Shown: positions 18,468-27,921, numbered from the stretch's first letter. The stretch is 64,000 nt of DNA from Neomegalonema perideroedes DSM 15528 (GCF_000374145.1 NZ_KB893653.1:381495-445494); one strand, 5' to 3'. Notes: generated by a model not told the origin, from the sequence alone. A program made the numbers and translations.

Positions 18468-18863
18468 TCAGCGTCCGAAGCGGAAGAAGTCGTCGTCCCG
18501 GCGGCGGTCATGGTCGTCATGCTCGCGGTCGATGAACTCGCGGCAGGCGCGTTGGGCGTCCCGGCCGCGGACGTCGCCCGCGCAACGCCGCCGCCAGCCC
18601 TCCCGCCAGCCGTCCTGATAGGCCCGCAGCGCGCTTTGCGGATCATGGGCGCGGGCGCCGCAGGCGCGCGGATCGCGCTCGCAGAGCCAGGGGCGGCCGC
18701 TCAGGCCATCCTGAAATCCGCGTTCGGCGAAGCTGGAGACGGGCGTGCGTCCTCCCCCGAAATTAGGCCCGAAGCTCGGGCCGGGATTGACGACGGTCGC
18801 CTGACAGCCCGCCAGACCGAAAGAGGCGAAGAGCAAGGCGAAGAGGGTTCGTTTCGAGGTCAT
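18468..18863 (-). CDS. Small lipoprotein, first of three related genes
   Basis: A 131-aa protein with a lipoprotein signal ending FGLAGCQ, so Cys19-20 should be lipidated and the protein membrane-bound in the envelope. The body contains SSFAERGFQDGLSGRPWLCE and SALRAYQDGWREGWRRRC, i.e. two copies of an aromatic-x-x-G-x-x-D/E-G theme, and ends in a His/Asp/Arg-rich tail. The theme is shared with the two lipoproteins upstream on the same strand, suggesting descent by tandem duplication. No function is known to me. It is followed by a strong terminator. Confidence 0.7.
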   Translation of the reverse strand: MTSKRTLFALLFASFGLAGCQATVVNPGPSFGPNFGGGRTPVSSFAERGFQDGLSGRPWLCERDPRACGARAHDPQSALRAYQDGWREGWRRRCAGDVRGRDAQRACREFIDREHDDHDRRRDDDFFRFGR

Positions 18864-18923
18864 AGGGGCCTCCTTGAGGGCGGATCCTGAATAGTGCGGG
18901 TGTGCGGTCGGGCGGGCGGCGCC

Positions 18924-19439
18924 TCACCAGAACCAGCCGGGGCCGAAGCCGTCGACGCGGTCCAGCCGGGCGCGCAGGCGCCGGATTTCAAAGCCCCATC
19001 TGGCGCGCTCCTCCTTCGAGCCCGCCGCGGAATAAGCGGCTTCGGCCCGGCGCAGATCGTCGAGCGCCTCCTGATAGCGCCTGCGGGCGTAAGCCTCGGC
19101 CTCGCCGGTCCGGTAGCCCGCGAGGAAATCCGCCTCGGCGGGCCCGGAGCAGACCCGCGCGTAAGGCCGCTCCGCCAGACCCTCGCGATAACCGATTTCG
19201 GCGACGCAATAGAGCCTCAGGCCCTCCGCGCGCCCCGCCGACCATGCGGAGGCGTTCGGGACCACCCCCGCCTTGGCGCAAGCTTCGGCATGGGCGTTCA
19301 GGCGGCCTTCGGAGGCGCCCGCGGCGCCGTCCTTGAAGCCCTGCTCGCTCCAGTCGACGACGCGGCATTCCTCCGGCGAGAGCGTGGCGCAGCCCGTCAA
19401 GACGCCGGTCAGGATCAGGGCCGCCGCTGAAAGCCTCAT
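18924..19439 (-). CDS. DUF2799-like lipoprotein, second of three
   Basis: A 171-aa protein beginning MRLSAAALILTGVLTGCATL, a clear lipobox (LTGC). The mature part starts LSPEECRVVDWSEQGFKDGA, with the W-x-x-x-G-x-x-D-G signature seen in DUF2799 proteins. It continues with paired cysteines (EACAKAG, YCVAEIGYREG, VCSGPAEADFLAGYRTGEAE) and ends in a helical, probably coiled-coil stretch. It is arranged head-to-tail with the next lipoprotein gene, 5 bases away. ATG 19439 is chosen because it starts the lipoprotein signal; the frame extends to 19484 without support. Confidence 0.7.
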   Translation of the reverse strand: MRLSAAALILTGVLTGCATLSPEECRVVDWSEQGFKDGAAGASEGRLNAHAEACAKAGVVPNASAWSAGRAEGLRLYCVAEIGYREGLAERPYARVCSGPAEADFLAGYRTGEAEAYARRRYQEALDDLRRAEAAYSAAGSKEERARWGFEIRRLRARLDRVDGFGPGWFW

Positions 19440-19444
19440 GGCGG

Positions 19445-19957
19445 TCACCACCAGCCGCTCCGCCAGCCCCAGCCGACGCCCCAACCCATGCGCGGGCCGC
19501 CGCCCCAGCCCCAGCCGAGCCCGACGCTCGGGGCGTAGACCACCGCCGGATTGCGGAAGGCGAAGCCGCGCTCATATTCGCGCAGGAAGGCCTCGGCCTG
19601 AGCCTCCGGGCAGACGCCGCGATATTCGCGCCCCGCCCGCCCGAGCCGATAGCCGTTTTCAGCCGTGCAATAGGCCGCGAGCCCTTGGGCGCGGCCTTCG
19701 GCCCAGGATTGCTGCGGCAGGCCGGGACAGGCTCCGAGATGGCGCGCCAATTCGGTGGAGGGGGCGCCCTTCGCGCCGTCCTCATAGCCGACGCGCGTCC
19801 AGTCGACGGCGGCGCATTGGGCCGGAGCCAAGGGCTGGACCGGCAGAGAGGCGCAGCCCGCCGCCAGAGCGCCGCCGGCGAAAACCGCGCAGAGGCCGAT
19901 CCGCCGCCCGATCCGCCGTCTTATCCTCTGCGAATCCGCGCATGTCGTCTTGATCAT
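19445..19957 (-). CDS. DUF2799-like lipoprotein, third of three, Gly/Trp-rich C-terminus
   Basis: A 170-aa lipoprotein: lipobox GGALAAGCASL, then AQCAAVDWTRVGYEDGAKGA, AYCTAENGYRLGRAGREYRG and EAFLREYERGFAFRNP. It is the same order of motifs as its neighbour at 18924. The C-terminal 30 residues are dominated by Gly and Trp (GWGWGGGPRMGWGVGWGW), unlike the sibling. The start at 19957 (MIKTTC) is favoured; an in-frame ATG at 19981 is possible. The conserved cysteines may form disulphides in the periplasm. Role unknown. Confidence 0.65.
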   Translation of the reverse strand: MIKTTCADSQRIRRRIGRRIGLCAVFAGGALAAGCASLPVQPLAPAQCAAVDWTRVGYEDGAKGAPSTELARHLGACPGLPQQSWAEGRAQGLAAYCTAENGYRLGRAGREYRGVCPEAQAEAFLREYERGFAFRNPAVVYAPSVGLGWGWGGGPRMGWGVGWGWRSGWW

Positions 19958-20452
19958 CGAAGGCTCATCCTCCCGAATCATATCCCGTCGTCGCGTCCGT
20001 CCCCGGTCCCCGTCTCCATCATGCCCGCATATATGGCGAGACCAAGACGAAAACCCTTTCGGACGCCGTCTTCTTTACGTTTCAGGTTCTTCCGATCCGT
20101 CGCGGACGGCCTTGAGCGGCCAAAATCCGCCCAAAACCGCCTCTGGGCCGGATTCGTGACGGAGCTGTGAGCGCGCCTTCCTTGACGCCGTCCGTTTGAG
20201 CGCCCAAATCCGGGAGCGCGATCAGGCGATTCCGAAGCGCCCCGGCGCGAGGCCTGACCTTATGGTCCGGCTTCGTCGGCCTCGCCGCCCCCTCTCCGAG
20301 CCCTCCGGTCGCGTTGCGCCGGGCGTCTTCGGGGCCTATAAGCGGCTTGGCGTCTCCGTGGGGAGGCGCGGACCCATCGCAAGAGCGAGACATCCCGCGC
20401 GCGGAATTCCGGAGGCCGAGGCCCCCCGCGCGCCTGAGGCGAAGGAGCGTTC
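19958..20452. other. Intergenic region without a recognisable gene
   Basis: About 495 bases between the divergent lipoprotein cluster and hflK. I see no convincing coding frame, tRNA or riboswitch. It must contain promoters for both units. A GGGCCTATAAGCG patch at 20332-20344 is a possible -10 area for hflK. Confidence 0.5.
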
Positions 20453-21655
20453 ATGCCCTGGAGCAATGATTCGGGCGGCCCTTGGGGGAAAAAAGGCGGT
20501 CAGGGCGACCGCGGGCGCGGCCCATGGGGCTCCGGGCCTTCGGGCGGAGGCGGCGGTTCGGGCGGAGGCGGAGGCGGAGACCGAGATCCTCAGAAAGAGG
20601 TCGAGGAGTTGTTTCGGCGCGGCCGCGAGCGCATGCGCTCGGCTTGGGGCGGCGGAGGCGGCTCCGGCGGCGGCGGATCGGGCGGCGGAGGCTCCTCCTT
20701 TCCCGGCGGCGATCTGACCGCGGGCGGGCTTCTGCTCGGCGGTCTGGCGGCGCTCGGCGTCTGGCTCTTTCTCTCGATCTACACCGTGGACGCGGGCGAG
20801 GAGGCGGTGGTTCTGCGCTTCGGCGAGTTCCACGCGACCGCCACCCCCGGTCTGAACATGCGCATCTGGCCCATCGACACGGTGGAGAAGGTGCGCGTCA
20901 CCGAGGTGCGTCAGATCAACATCGGCGGCGAAACCTCCGGCGTGACCAATTTCCGCAATCAGCGCGTCTCGGCGGACGACGGCGAGAACCTGATGCTCAC
21001 CGGCGACGAGAACATCATCGACCTGCATTTCAAGGTGCAGTGGCGCATCGGCGACGCCCCGAAATACCTCTTCAGCCTGCGCGAGCCGGAAAGCACCGTG
21101 CGCGCCGTGGCCGAAAGCGCCATGCGCGAGGTGGTCGGCCGCAACAACGCCGAATTCGTCCGCACCACCGGCCGTCAGCTGGTGATGCAGGAGGTCCGCG
21201 ACGTCATCCAGACCACCCTCGACAGCTACGACTCCGGCATCCTCATCGCCGACGACATCCAGCTGGAGAAGGCCGATCCGCCCGCCGCCGTCATCGAGGC
21301 CTTCCGCGACGTGCAGGCCGCGCAGCAGGATCAGGTGACCGCTCAGAACCAGGCCGAAGCCTATCGCAACCAGACCCTCGCCCGCGCCCGCGGCGACGCC
21401 GCTCAGGTGGCGCAGCAGGCCGAAGGCTATCGCGCGCAGGTCGTGGCGGAGGCTCAAGGCGAGGCCTCGCGCTTCGGCGCGATCTATCTGGAGTATCGCG
21501 AGTCGCCGGCCATCGTGCGCACGCGGATGTATCTCGAATCCATGGAGCGCGCGCTTGCGGGCGCGCCGAAGGTCATCCTCGATCAAAACGGCGTCGGCGG
21601 GGCTGTGCCCTTCCTGCCGCTGAACCAGATGACTCCGTCGAGGGAGGACCGCTGA
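20453..21655 (+). CDS. hflK: HflK, FtsH-modulating SPFH protein
   Basis: A 400-aa membrane protein that with HflC forms the large cage around FtsH and modulates degradation of membrane proteins and CII-like substrates. Residues 1-85 are a glycine-rich cytoplasmic leader (SGGGGGSGGGGGGDRDPQKE), typical of HflK but long. A transmembrane helix follows at about 92-108, then the SPFH domain: YTVDAGEEAVVLRFGEFHAT, TGDENIIDLHFKVQWRI. A helical region ends at FRDVQAAQQDQVTAQNQAEA with Ala/Gln-rich repeats. One base separates its stop from hflC. Confidence 0.95.
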   Translation: MPWSNDSGGPWGKKGGQGDRGRGPWGSGPSGGGGGSGGGGGGDRDPQKEVEELFRRGRERMRSAWGGGGGSGGGGSGGGGSSFPGGDLTAGGLLLGGLAALGVWLFLSIYTVDAGEEAVVLRFGEFHATATPGLNMRIWPIDTVEKVRVTEVRQINIGGETSGVTNFRNQRVSADDGENLMLTGDENIIDLHFKVQWRIGDAPKYLFSLREPESTVRAVAESAMREVVGRNNAEFVRTTGRQLVMQEVRDVIQTTLDSYDSGILIADDIQLEKADPPAAVIEAFRDVQAAQQDQVTAQNQAEAYRNQTLARARGDAAQVAQQAEGYRAQVVAEAQGEASRFGAIYLEYRESPAIVRTRMYLESMERALAGAPKVILDQNGVGGAVPFLPLNQMTPSREDR

Positions 21656-21656
21656 C

Positions 21657-22865
21657 ATGGCGACCGTGATTTCGCAACGCGCTCTGCGCTTCGGTCTGAT
21701 CGGCGCCGCCTTGGCCGCCGCCGCGATCTATTTCTGCACCTACACCGTGGACGAGCGCGAACAAGCGCTGGTGCTGGCCTTCGGCGAGCCCCGCGAGGTG
21801 GTCAAGGATCCGGGGCTGCATTTCAAGCTGCCGCCGCCCTTCAACAACGTGCTTTACTTCGAGGACCGCATCCTGCGGCTGGAGACGCCTTCCCGCGAAG
21901 TGATCTCGCGCGATCAGCGGCGCCTCGTGGTGGATTCCTTCGCGCTCTGGCGGATCACCGATCCGCTGAAGTTCTATCAGTCGGTGCGGACCATCGGCAC
22001 CGCCGAACAGCGCATCTCCGCCAATCTGAACACGGCGCTTCTGCGGGTGCTTTCGGGCCAGAACTTCGCGGCCCTGCTCACCGCCGACCGCGCCACCACC
22101 ATGAATCAGATCCGCAACGAGGCCCGCGACTCCAGCGCGGCCTTCGGCGTGGACATCATCGACGTGCGCATCCGCCGCGCCGATCTGCCGGACGCCAACC
22201 TCGTGGCGACCTATAACCGCATGAACACCGAGCGTCAGCGCGAGGCCGCCGACTTCCGCGCCAAAGGTCAGGAGGCGGCGCAGATCACCCGCGCCGAAGC
22301 CGATCGTCAGGCTCTGGAGCTGGTGTCCAACGCCCGCCGCGACGCCGAATATATCCGGGGCGAGGCCGACGCCGCCCGCAACGGCATCCTCGCGGACGCC
22401 TTCGGCGGAGATCCCGAGTTCTACGGCTTCTATCGCCATATGCTGGCCTATGAGCGCGTCTTCGGCGAGGGCTCGGCGGGGACTTCGGCGGTGCTGACCC
22501 CCGAGAGCAATCCCTTCCTGCGCTATTTTCAGGACATGGCCGGAGGCTCGGAGCGGATCACGGCCTTGCCGGCTCTGCCGGATATTCCCGGCGGCTACGT
22601 CGCGCCGAGCTTCCCGCGCGGGCCCGTCATCGAGCCGCCGGTGATCGAGGGCGTGACGCCCGCGCCCGCGACTCAAACCGAGACCGAGGCCGGGACCGAG
22701 ACCGGGACGCCGGGCTTCAACGGATCCTTGCTGGAGCCTGCGCCCGCCGCCTCTGAGGTCGAGGCGGCTCCGGCCGCGCCCTTCGCGCCGCTTCTGGAGC
22801 CGGCTCCGGCCCCGGCCGCCCCGCAGGAGAACGGGGAGGAGGAGGCGGCGCCCGCGCCGCTCTGA
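21657..22865 (+). CDS. hflC: HflC, FtsH-modulating SPFH protein with C-terminal extension
   Basis: A 402-aa partner of HflK. A transmembrane helix (about residues 9-27) leads into YTVDEREQALVLAFGEPREV, the SPFH core and the EADRQALELVSNARRDAEYI helical region. The family usually ends just after the FLRYFQ-like strand, reached here near residue 290. This protein continues for about 110 more residues, rich in Pro, Glu, Ala and Thr (e.g. ATQTETEAGTETGTPG), probably disordered in the periplasm. It is followed 42 bases later by degP, making a proteostasis operon. Confidence 0.94.
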   Translation: MATVISQRALRFGLIGAALAAAAIYFCTYTVDEREQALVLAFGEPREVVKDPGLHFKLPPPFNNVLYFEDRILRLETPSREVISRDQRRLVVDSFALWRITDPLKFYQSVRTIGTAEQRISANLNTALLRVLSGQNFAALLTADRATTMNQIRNEARDSSAAFGVDIIDVRIRRADLPDANLVATYNRMNTERQREAADFRAKGQEAAQITRAEADRQALELVSNARRDAEYIRGEADAARNGILADAFGGDPEFYGFYRHMLAYERVFGEGSAGTSAVLTPESNPFLRYFQDMAGGSERITALPALPDIPGGYVAPSFPRGPVIEPPVIEGVTPAPATQTETEAGTETGTPGFNGSLLEPAPAASEVEAAPAAPFAPLLEPAPAPAAPQENGEEEAAPAPL

Positions 22866-22907
22866 TCTCTCCGACTGATCGCCGCAATCTCGAAAGGCGT
22901 TCCCCCC

Positions 22908-24428
22908 ATGACGCACAAGACGACGGACATGACGACGGACATGACGCAGATTCCGATCCGCAAGCCGCGTCCGGCGATCTTTCTGGCGGCGGTTCTTCTG
23001 GCGCTCTCCGGCGCGGGGGGGCTCGCTCCGGCGAGCGCCCAGCCCGCCGGAGCGCCGGAGAGCTTCGCCGATCTGGCGGGGGCGCATTCCGCGGCGGTGG
23101 TGAACATCTCGACGCGCCAGACGGTCGAGCGTTCGGCCTTCGACCGCGCGCCGAATTTTCCGCCGGGCAGCCCCTTCGAGGAGTTCTTCAAGGACTTCTT
23201 CGGCGACGGCGACCGCCCCAGCACGGCGCAATCCCTCGGCTCGGGCTTCGTGATCGACGCCGAGGGCTACATCGTCACCAACAACCACGTCATCGAGGGC
23301 GCGGACGAGGTGACGGTGAACTTCCCCAACGGCGATTCGGCCGAGGCCGAGATCGTCGGCCGCGATCCCAAGACCGACATCGCCTTGCTCAAGCTGATTT
23401 CGCCGCCCGCCGATCCTCTGCCGACGGTGGCTTTCGGCGATTCCGACGGGCTGCGGGTGGGCGACTGGGTGATGGCCATCGGCAATCCCTTCGGTCTGGG
23501 CGGCTCGGTTTCGGCGGGCATCGTCTCGGCGCGGGGGCGCTCCATCGACGTTGGGCCCTACGACGACTTCATTCAGACCGACGCCGCCATCAACCGCGGC
23601 AATTCGGGCGGCCCCCTGTTCAATCTGCGCGGCGAAGTGATCGGCGTGAACACCGCCATTTACTCCCCGACCGGCGGATGGGTGGGCATCGGCTTCGCCA
23701 CGCCCTCGAACATCGCCGCCGAGGTCGCGGCGCAATTGCGCGAACATGGCGTGACGCGGCGCGGCTGGATCGGGGTGCGCACGAGCAATCTCGGGCCGGA
23801 GAAGGCCCGCGAGCTCGGATTCGCCCGGCCGCGCGGGGCTTTGGTCTCCGCCGTGACCGAGGAGGCGCCCGCCGCTCAGGGCGGCCTTCAGGAAGGCGAC
23901 GTGATTCTGAAGGTCGGCAGCCAGGAGGTCGCCGATTCCCGCGCGCTGACGCGCATCGTGGCCGCCGCCGAAATCGACGCGCCGGTGGATCTGCTCGTCA
24001 ACCGCGACGGAGAAGAGATCTCCCTCGAGGTGACCGTGGGCCTGCTGGAGGAGGAGACGCCGGAGATCCGCCGTCGCCGCGTGGAGGCCGCCGAAGCGGA
24101 CGAAGCCGCCGCAAGCCGCGCCCGGATGACTCTCGGCATGGCTCTGGCGCCTCTGACCGAGGAGAACCGCCAAGAGCGGGACTTGCCGGAGGATCTGGAG
24201 GGCGTGCTCGTGACGGACGTCGCCTCGACCGGCCCGGCGGCCCAGAAGGGCATCCGCGTCGGGGACGTGGTGGTCGAGGCCGCCCGCGAGCCCGTGACCA
24301 CGCCGGAGGATCTCGTGGCGCGGGCGCAGGCCCAGCGCGACGAAGGCCGGACCTCCATTCTGCTGCTCGTGCGTCGGGCGGGCGATCTGCGCTTCGTCTC
24401 TCTGCGGCTGAACGAAGAAAACCCCTGA
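22908..24428 (+). CDS. degP: DegP/DegQ-type periplasmic serine protease (Do family)
   Basis: A 506-aa secreted HtrA protease and chaperone. The signal peptide spans about residues 18-45 after a Thr/Met-rich leader with several in-frame ATGs (MTHKTTDMTTDMTQ), so the precise start is uncertain. Catalytic triad: H127 (TNNHVIEG), D157 (DPKTDIALLK), S233 (RGNSGGPLFN). Two PDZ domains follow (RRGWIGVRTSNLGPEKAREL and GMALAPLTEENRQERDLPED), which recognise unfolded polypeptides. The order hflK-hflC-degP is widely conserved in alphaproteobacteria and points to shared membrane and envelope quality control. It ends at a good terminator. Confidence 0.96.
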   Translation: MTHKTTDMTTDMTQIPIRKPRPAIFLAAVLLALSGAGGLAPASAQPAGAPESFADLAGAHSAAVVNISTRQTVERSAFDRAPNFPPGSPFEEFFKDFFGDGDRPSTAQSLGSGFVIDAEGYIVTNNHVIEGADEVTVNFPNGDSAEAEIVGRDPKTDIALLKLISPPADPLPTVAFGDSDGLRVGDWVMAIGNPFGLGGSVSAGIVSARGRSIDVGPYDDFIQTDAAINRGNSGGPLFNLRGEVIGVNTAIYSPTGGWVGIGFATPSNIAAEVAAQLREHGVTRRGWIGVRTSNLGPEKARELGFARPRGALVSAVTEEAPAAQGGLQEGDVILKVGSQEVADSRALTRIVAAAEIDAPVDLLVNRDGEEISLEVTVGLLEEETPEIRRRRVEAAEADEAAASRARMTLGMALAPLTEENRQERDLPEDLEGVLVTDVASTGPAAQKGIRVGDVVVEAAREPVTTPEDLVARAQAQRDEGRTSILLLVRRAGDLRFVSLRLNEENP

Positions 24429-24457
24429 GGCTTCCGGCCGGGGCCCGGAGGAGAGGA

Positions 24458-24487
24458 GGCGGGGGCCGCGAGGCCGCCCGCCTTTTT
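24458..24487 (+). terminator. Intrinsic terminator of hflKC-degP
   Basis: GGCGGGGGCC (24458-24467), GCGA loop, GGCC plus CCCGCC (to 24482, one bulged G), then TTTTT. It lies just before the convergent dnaE stop. Confidence 0.85.
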
Positions 24488-24492
24488 CGTCT

Positions 24493-27400
24493 TCAGAGGA
24501 GGAACTCCTCGACGCTGAGCACGCCCGCCGCGCTGCGCAGATCGCTCATGAGGTCGGGCGTCATGGCGTAGCGCTCGGGAAGGCGGATCTGCGCCAGACC
24601 CGCCGGAGCCTCCAGCAGGAGGCGGACCTCCGCGCCGCGCGCCGCCCGCATCGGATCGAGCCGCGCCTTCAGCGCCTGAGGCGCGGCCTCGGAGGTCAGA
24701 CGGATCGTCACGCCCTCCGGCGCGGCGCCCGCCGTGGCCTCGCGCAGATCCTCGACGCTTTGCAGCTTGAGGCGCATCTGCTCGCCGCCGCGGTCGGCCT
24801 CCACGCCCAGCGCCACGAGGCGTCCGGGCTCCAGAAGCTCGCGGCTGGAGGTCAGCAGGTCGGAGAAGGCCATCCCCTCCGAAATCCCCGTCTGGTCGGA
24901 GAATTTCACGAAGGCGAACATCCGTCCGGACTGGGATTTCTTCTCCTGACGGCTGATGATCACCGCCGCCACGCGCCCGCCCGCCGCGCTGGACTGCTCC
25001 AGATCGCGCAGGGTCATGAATTTCTTGCGCCTCAGCGCCGGGCCGAAGTCGTCCAGCGGATGGCCCGAGAGATGGAAGCCCACCGCCGATTGCTCATGAT
25101 CGAGCTTCACCATGGCGGGCCAATCCTCCTGAGTCTTCAGCCGGGGCGGGGGCGGGGGGCCGCCGAAGAGCGAATCCTGATGGCTGGCGCGGTCGGCGGC
25201 GGCGCTCTGGGCGTAGGAGAGGAGCGCGTCGAGATTCTCGAAGAGCTTGCGGCGATTGGGCTCCAGCTTGTCGAAGGCCCCGGCGCGCACGAGATTCTCC
25301 AAAGCCCGCTTATTCACCTGACGGGGATCGATGCGGCGGAGGAAGTCGAAGACGTCCTTGAAGGGGCCCTTGGCCGCGCGCTCGCGGACGATGCCCTCCA
25401 TGGCCTCGGCGCCGACGTTCTTCAGCGCGCCCAGCGCATAAAGGATCTCGCCTTCTCCGGTGACGAATTTCGCGCCCGAGCGGTTCACGTCGGGCGGAGA
25501 GAGCCTGATGCCGAGCCGGTCCAGCTCCTGTTTATAGACTCCGAGCTTATCGGTGTTGTGCATGTCGAAGGTCATGGTGGCGGCCATGAACTCCAGCGGA
25601 TGATTCGCCTTGAGCCAGCCCGTCTGGTAGCTCACCAGCGCATAGGCGGCGGCGTGGGATTTATTGAAGCCGTAATCCGCGAATTTCGCCAGCAGGTCGA
25701 AGATCTCATCCGCTTTGGCCCGGTCGAGGCCGCGCTCCACCGCGCCCTCGACGAAGCGGCTGCGCTGCTGATCCATCTCGGCCTTGATCTTCTTGCCCAT
25801 GGCGCGGCGCAGAAGATCGGCCTCGCCGAGCGAATAGCCCGACAGAAGCTTGGCGATCTCCATCACCTGCTCCTGATAGATGATGACGCCGTAGGTCTCC
25901 TTGAGCACCGGCTCCAGCTTGGGATGCAGGTAGTCGGCGGGTTCGCGGCCATGCTTCACGGCGCAATAATGCGGGATGTTGCTCATCGGGCCGGGACGAT
26001 ACAGCGCCACGAGGGCGATGATGTCCTCGATGGCCGTGGGCCGGAGCTGGCGCAGGGCGTCGCGCATGCCCGTGCCCTCCACCTGAAACACGCCCACGGT
26101 CTCGGCGCGGCCGTAAAGGGCGTAGGTCTTTTCATCGTCGAGGGGGATGGCGGCGATGTCCACCGGCGCCGGGATCAGCTCCAGAGCCTCCTGAATCACC
26201 GAGAGGGTCTTCAGTCCGAGGAAGTCGAATTTCACCAGACCCGCCGGCTCGACCCATTTCATGTTGAACTGAGTGACCGGCATCTCCGAGCGCGGATCGA
26301 GATACAGCGGCACCAATTCGTCTAAAGGCCGGTCGCCGATCACCACGCCCGCCGCATGGGTGGAGGCGTGGCGGTAAAGCCCCTCCAGCTTCATGGCGAT
26401 GTCGAAGAGCTTGGCGACCGCCTCATGAGACCGGATCTCCTCGCGCAGGCGGGGTTCTCCGGCGACGGCCTCCTCGATGGTGACCGGCTTGGCGGGATTG
26501 TTCGGCACCATCTTGCAGAGCTTGTCGACTTGCCCATAGGGCATGTTCAGCACGCGCCCCACGTCGCGCAGAGCCGCGCGGGCCTGAAGCTTTCCGAAGG
26601 TGATGATCTGGGCCACCTGATCGCGGCCGTATTTCCTCTGCACGTAGTCGATGACGAAATGGCGCTTCTCCTGACAGAAGTCGATGTCGAAATCGGGCAT
26701 CGACACGCGGTCGGGATTGAGGAAGCGCTCGAAGAGCAGCCCGTAGCGGATGGGGTCGAGATCGGTGATCAGCAGCGACCAGGCCACCAGAGAGCCCGCG
26801 CCCGAACCGCGCCCCGGCCCCACCGGAATCCCCTGCTCCTTGGCCCATTTGATGAAGTCGGAGACGATGAGGAAGTAGCCCGAGAAGCCCATGCGCGCGA
26901 TGATCGACAATTCATAGGCCAGACGCTCTTCGTAAGCCTCGCGCGTCGCGTAGAGCGGACCTGTGGCGAGGCGGCTGGCGAGGCCCTCCTCCGCCTGACG
27001 TTTGGCCTCCTCGACCTCGTCGGGGGCGAAGCGGGGCAGGATGGGCTTATGAGTCTTCGGGCGATAGGCGCAGCGCCGCGCGATCTCGACCGTGGTCTCC
27101 AGAGCCTCCGGCAGATCGGCGAAGAGCGCCGCCATCTGATCGGGAGTCTTGAAATAGCGCTCCGGGCTCAGCCGCACGCGCTCGGCGTCGTCCACCCGCG
27201 CGCCCGAGGCGATGCAAAGCATGGCGTCATGGGCCTCGGCCATTTCGGAGACGGCGTAAAGCGTCTGCTGGGTCGCGACGATGGGCAGATTCCGCGCATA
27301 AGCCGTCTCCAGAAAGACGGCTTCGGTCTCCTCCTCCTCCGGCGCGCGCCTCGCGCCTTCGGAGCCATGGCGCTGGATCTCGACGTAAAGCCGGTTGGGA

Positions 27401-27921
27401 TAGATCCGCGCGAGCTCTTCAAGATGCGCCTCGGCGAGGGGGCGGCGGCCGCTGCGGATCAGGCGTCCGGCGGGGCCGTCGGCGCCGCCGGTGAGGCAGA
27501 TCAGCCCCTCGCTCCAGCGCGCGAGATCCTCCATCAGCACATGCGGCGATTCCGACCCCGAATCGAGGAAGCTCTTGGAGATCAGCTTGAGCAGATGGCG
27601 ATAACCCGCTTCGTTTTGCGCCAGCAGGAGGATCGTCGGATCGGCGGCGGCGTTTCCCGGCGGCTCCAGACGCAGCGGCGCCAGACAGCCCGCGATGGGC
27701 TGAATCCCCGCCTTGGCGAGAGTCTCCGAGAACTCCAGCGCGCCGAAGAGATTGCCATGGTCGGTCAGAGCCGCCGCCGGAACGCCCGCCTTCTCGCAGA
27801 GCTTGGCCATGGCCTTCACATGAATCGCGCCCTCCAGCATGGAATAGCTGCTTTGCAGCCGCAGCGGGATGAAGCGCGGCTGAATCAAATCGAGCGGGGC
27901 GGGGGATTCGGCTTCGGTCAT
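24493..27921 (-). CDS. dnaE: DNA polymerase III subunit alpha
   Basis: A 1142-aa replicative polymerase catalytic subunit. Order of domains: N-terminal PHP domain (PLRLQSSYSMLEGAIHVKAM, ALTDHGNLFGALEF), palm with the metal-binding aspartates in MPDFDIDFCQEKRHFVIDYV, GPGRGSGAGSLVAW, and fingers (YRPGPMSNIPHYCAVKHGRE, FNKSHAAAYALVSYQTGWLK). Then comes a helix-hairpin-helix region and an OB domain (RVAAVIISRQEKKSQSGRMF), with no 3'-5' exonuclease motif as expected for DnaE. The length is slightly short of the 1150-1180 usual. ATG 27921. It stands alone, convergent with degP. Confidence 0.97.
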   Translation of the reverse strand: MTEAESPAPLDLIQPRFIPLRLQSSYSMLEGAIHVKAMAKLCEKAGVPAAALTDHGNLFGALEFSETLAKAGIQPIAGCLAPLRLEPPGNAAADPTILLLAQNEAGYRHLLKLISKSFLDSGSESPHVLMEDLARWSEGLICLTGGADGPAGRLIRSGRRPLAEAHLEELARIYPNRLYVEIQRHGSEGARRAPEEEETEAVFLETAYARNLPIVATQQTLYAVSEMAEAHDAMLCIASGARVDDAERVRLSPERYFKTPDQMAALFADLPEALETTVEIARRCAYRPKTHKPILPRFAPDEVEEAKRQAEEGLASRLATGPLYATREAYEERLAYELSIIARMGFSGYFLIVSDFIKWAKEQGIPVGPGRGSGAGSLVAWSLLITDLDPIRYGLLFERFLNPDRVSMPDFDIDFCQEKRHFVIDYVQRKYGRDQVAQIITFGKLQARAALRDVGRVLNMPYGQVDKLCKMVPNNPAKPVTIEEAVAGEPRLREEIRSHEAVAKLFDIAMKLEGLYRHASTHAAGVVIGDRPLDELVPLYLDPRSEMPVTQFNMKWVEPAGLVKFDFLGLKTLSVIQEALELIPAPVDIAAIPLDDEKTYALYGRAETVGVFQVEGTGMRDALRQLRPTAIEDIIALVALYRPGPMSNIPHYCAVKHGREPADYLHPKLEPVLKETYGVIIYQEQVMEIAKLLSGYSLGEADLLRRAMGKKIKAEMDQQRSRFVEGAVERGLDRAKADEIFDLLAKFADYGFNKSHAAAYALVSYQTGWLKANHPLEFMAATMTFDMHNTDKLGVYKQELDRLGIRLSPPDVNRSGAKFVTGEGEILYALGALKNVGAEAMEGIVRERAAKGPFKDVFDFLRRIDPRQVNKRALENLVRAGAFDKLEPNRRKLFENLDALLSYAQSAAADRASHQDSLFGGPPPPPRLKTQEDWPAMVKLDHEQSAVGFHLSGHPLDDFGPALRRKKFMTLRDLEQSSAAGGRVAAVIISRQEKKSQSGRMFAFVKFSDQTGISEGMAFSDLLTSSRELLEPGRLVALGVEADRGGEQMRLKLQSVEDLREATAGAAPEGVTIRLTSEAAPQALKARLDPMRAARGAEVRLLLEAPAGLAQIRLPERYAMTPDLMSDLRSAAGVLSVEEFLL

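Noticed and set aside
19958-20452. A hidden gene or structured RNA in the 495-base gap before hflK
   Set aside because: Frames there lack plausible starts with ribosome sites and have shadow-like composition; no known RNA family pattern seen.
21573-24173. An 866-codon minus-strand open frame
   Set aside because: It lies opposite hflC and degP, both unmistakable, and its translation is low-complexity shadow sequence.
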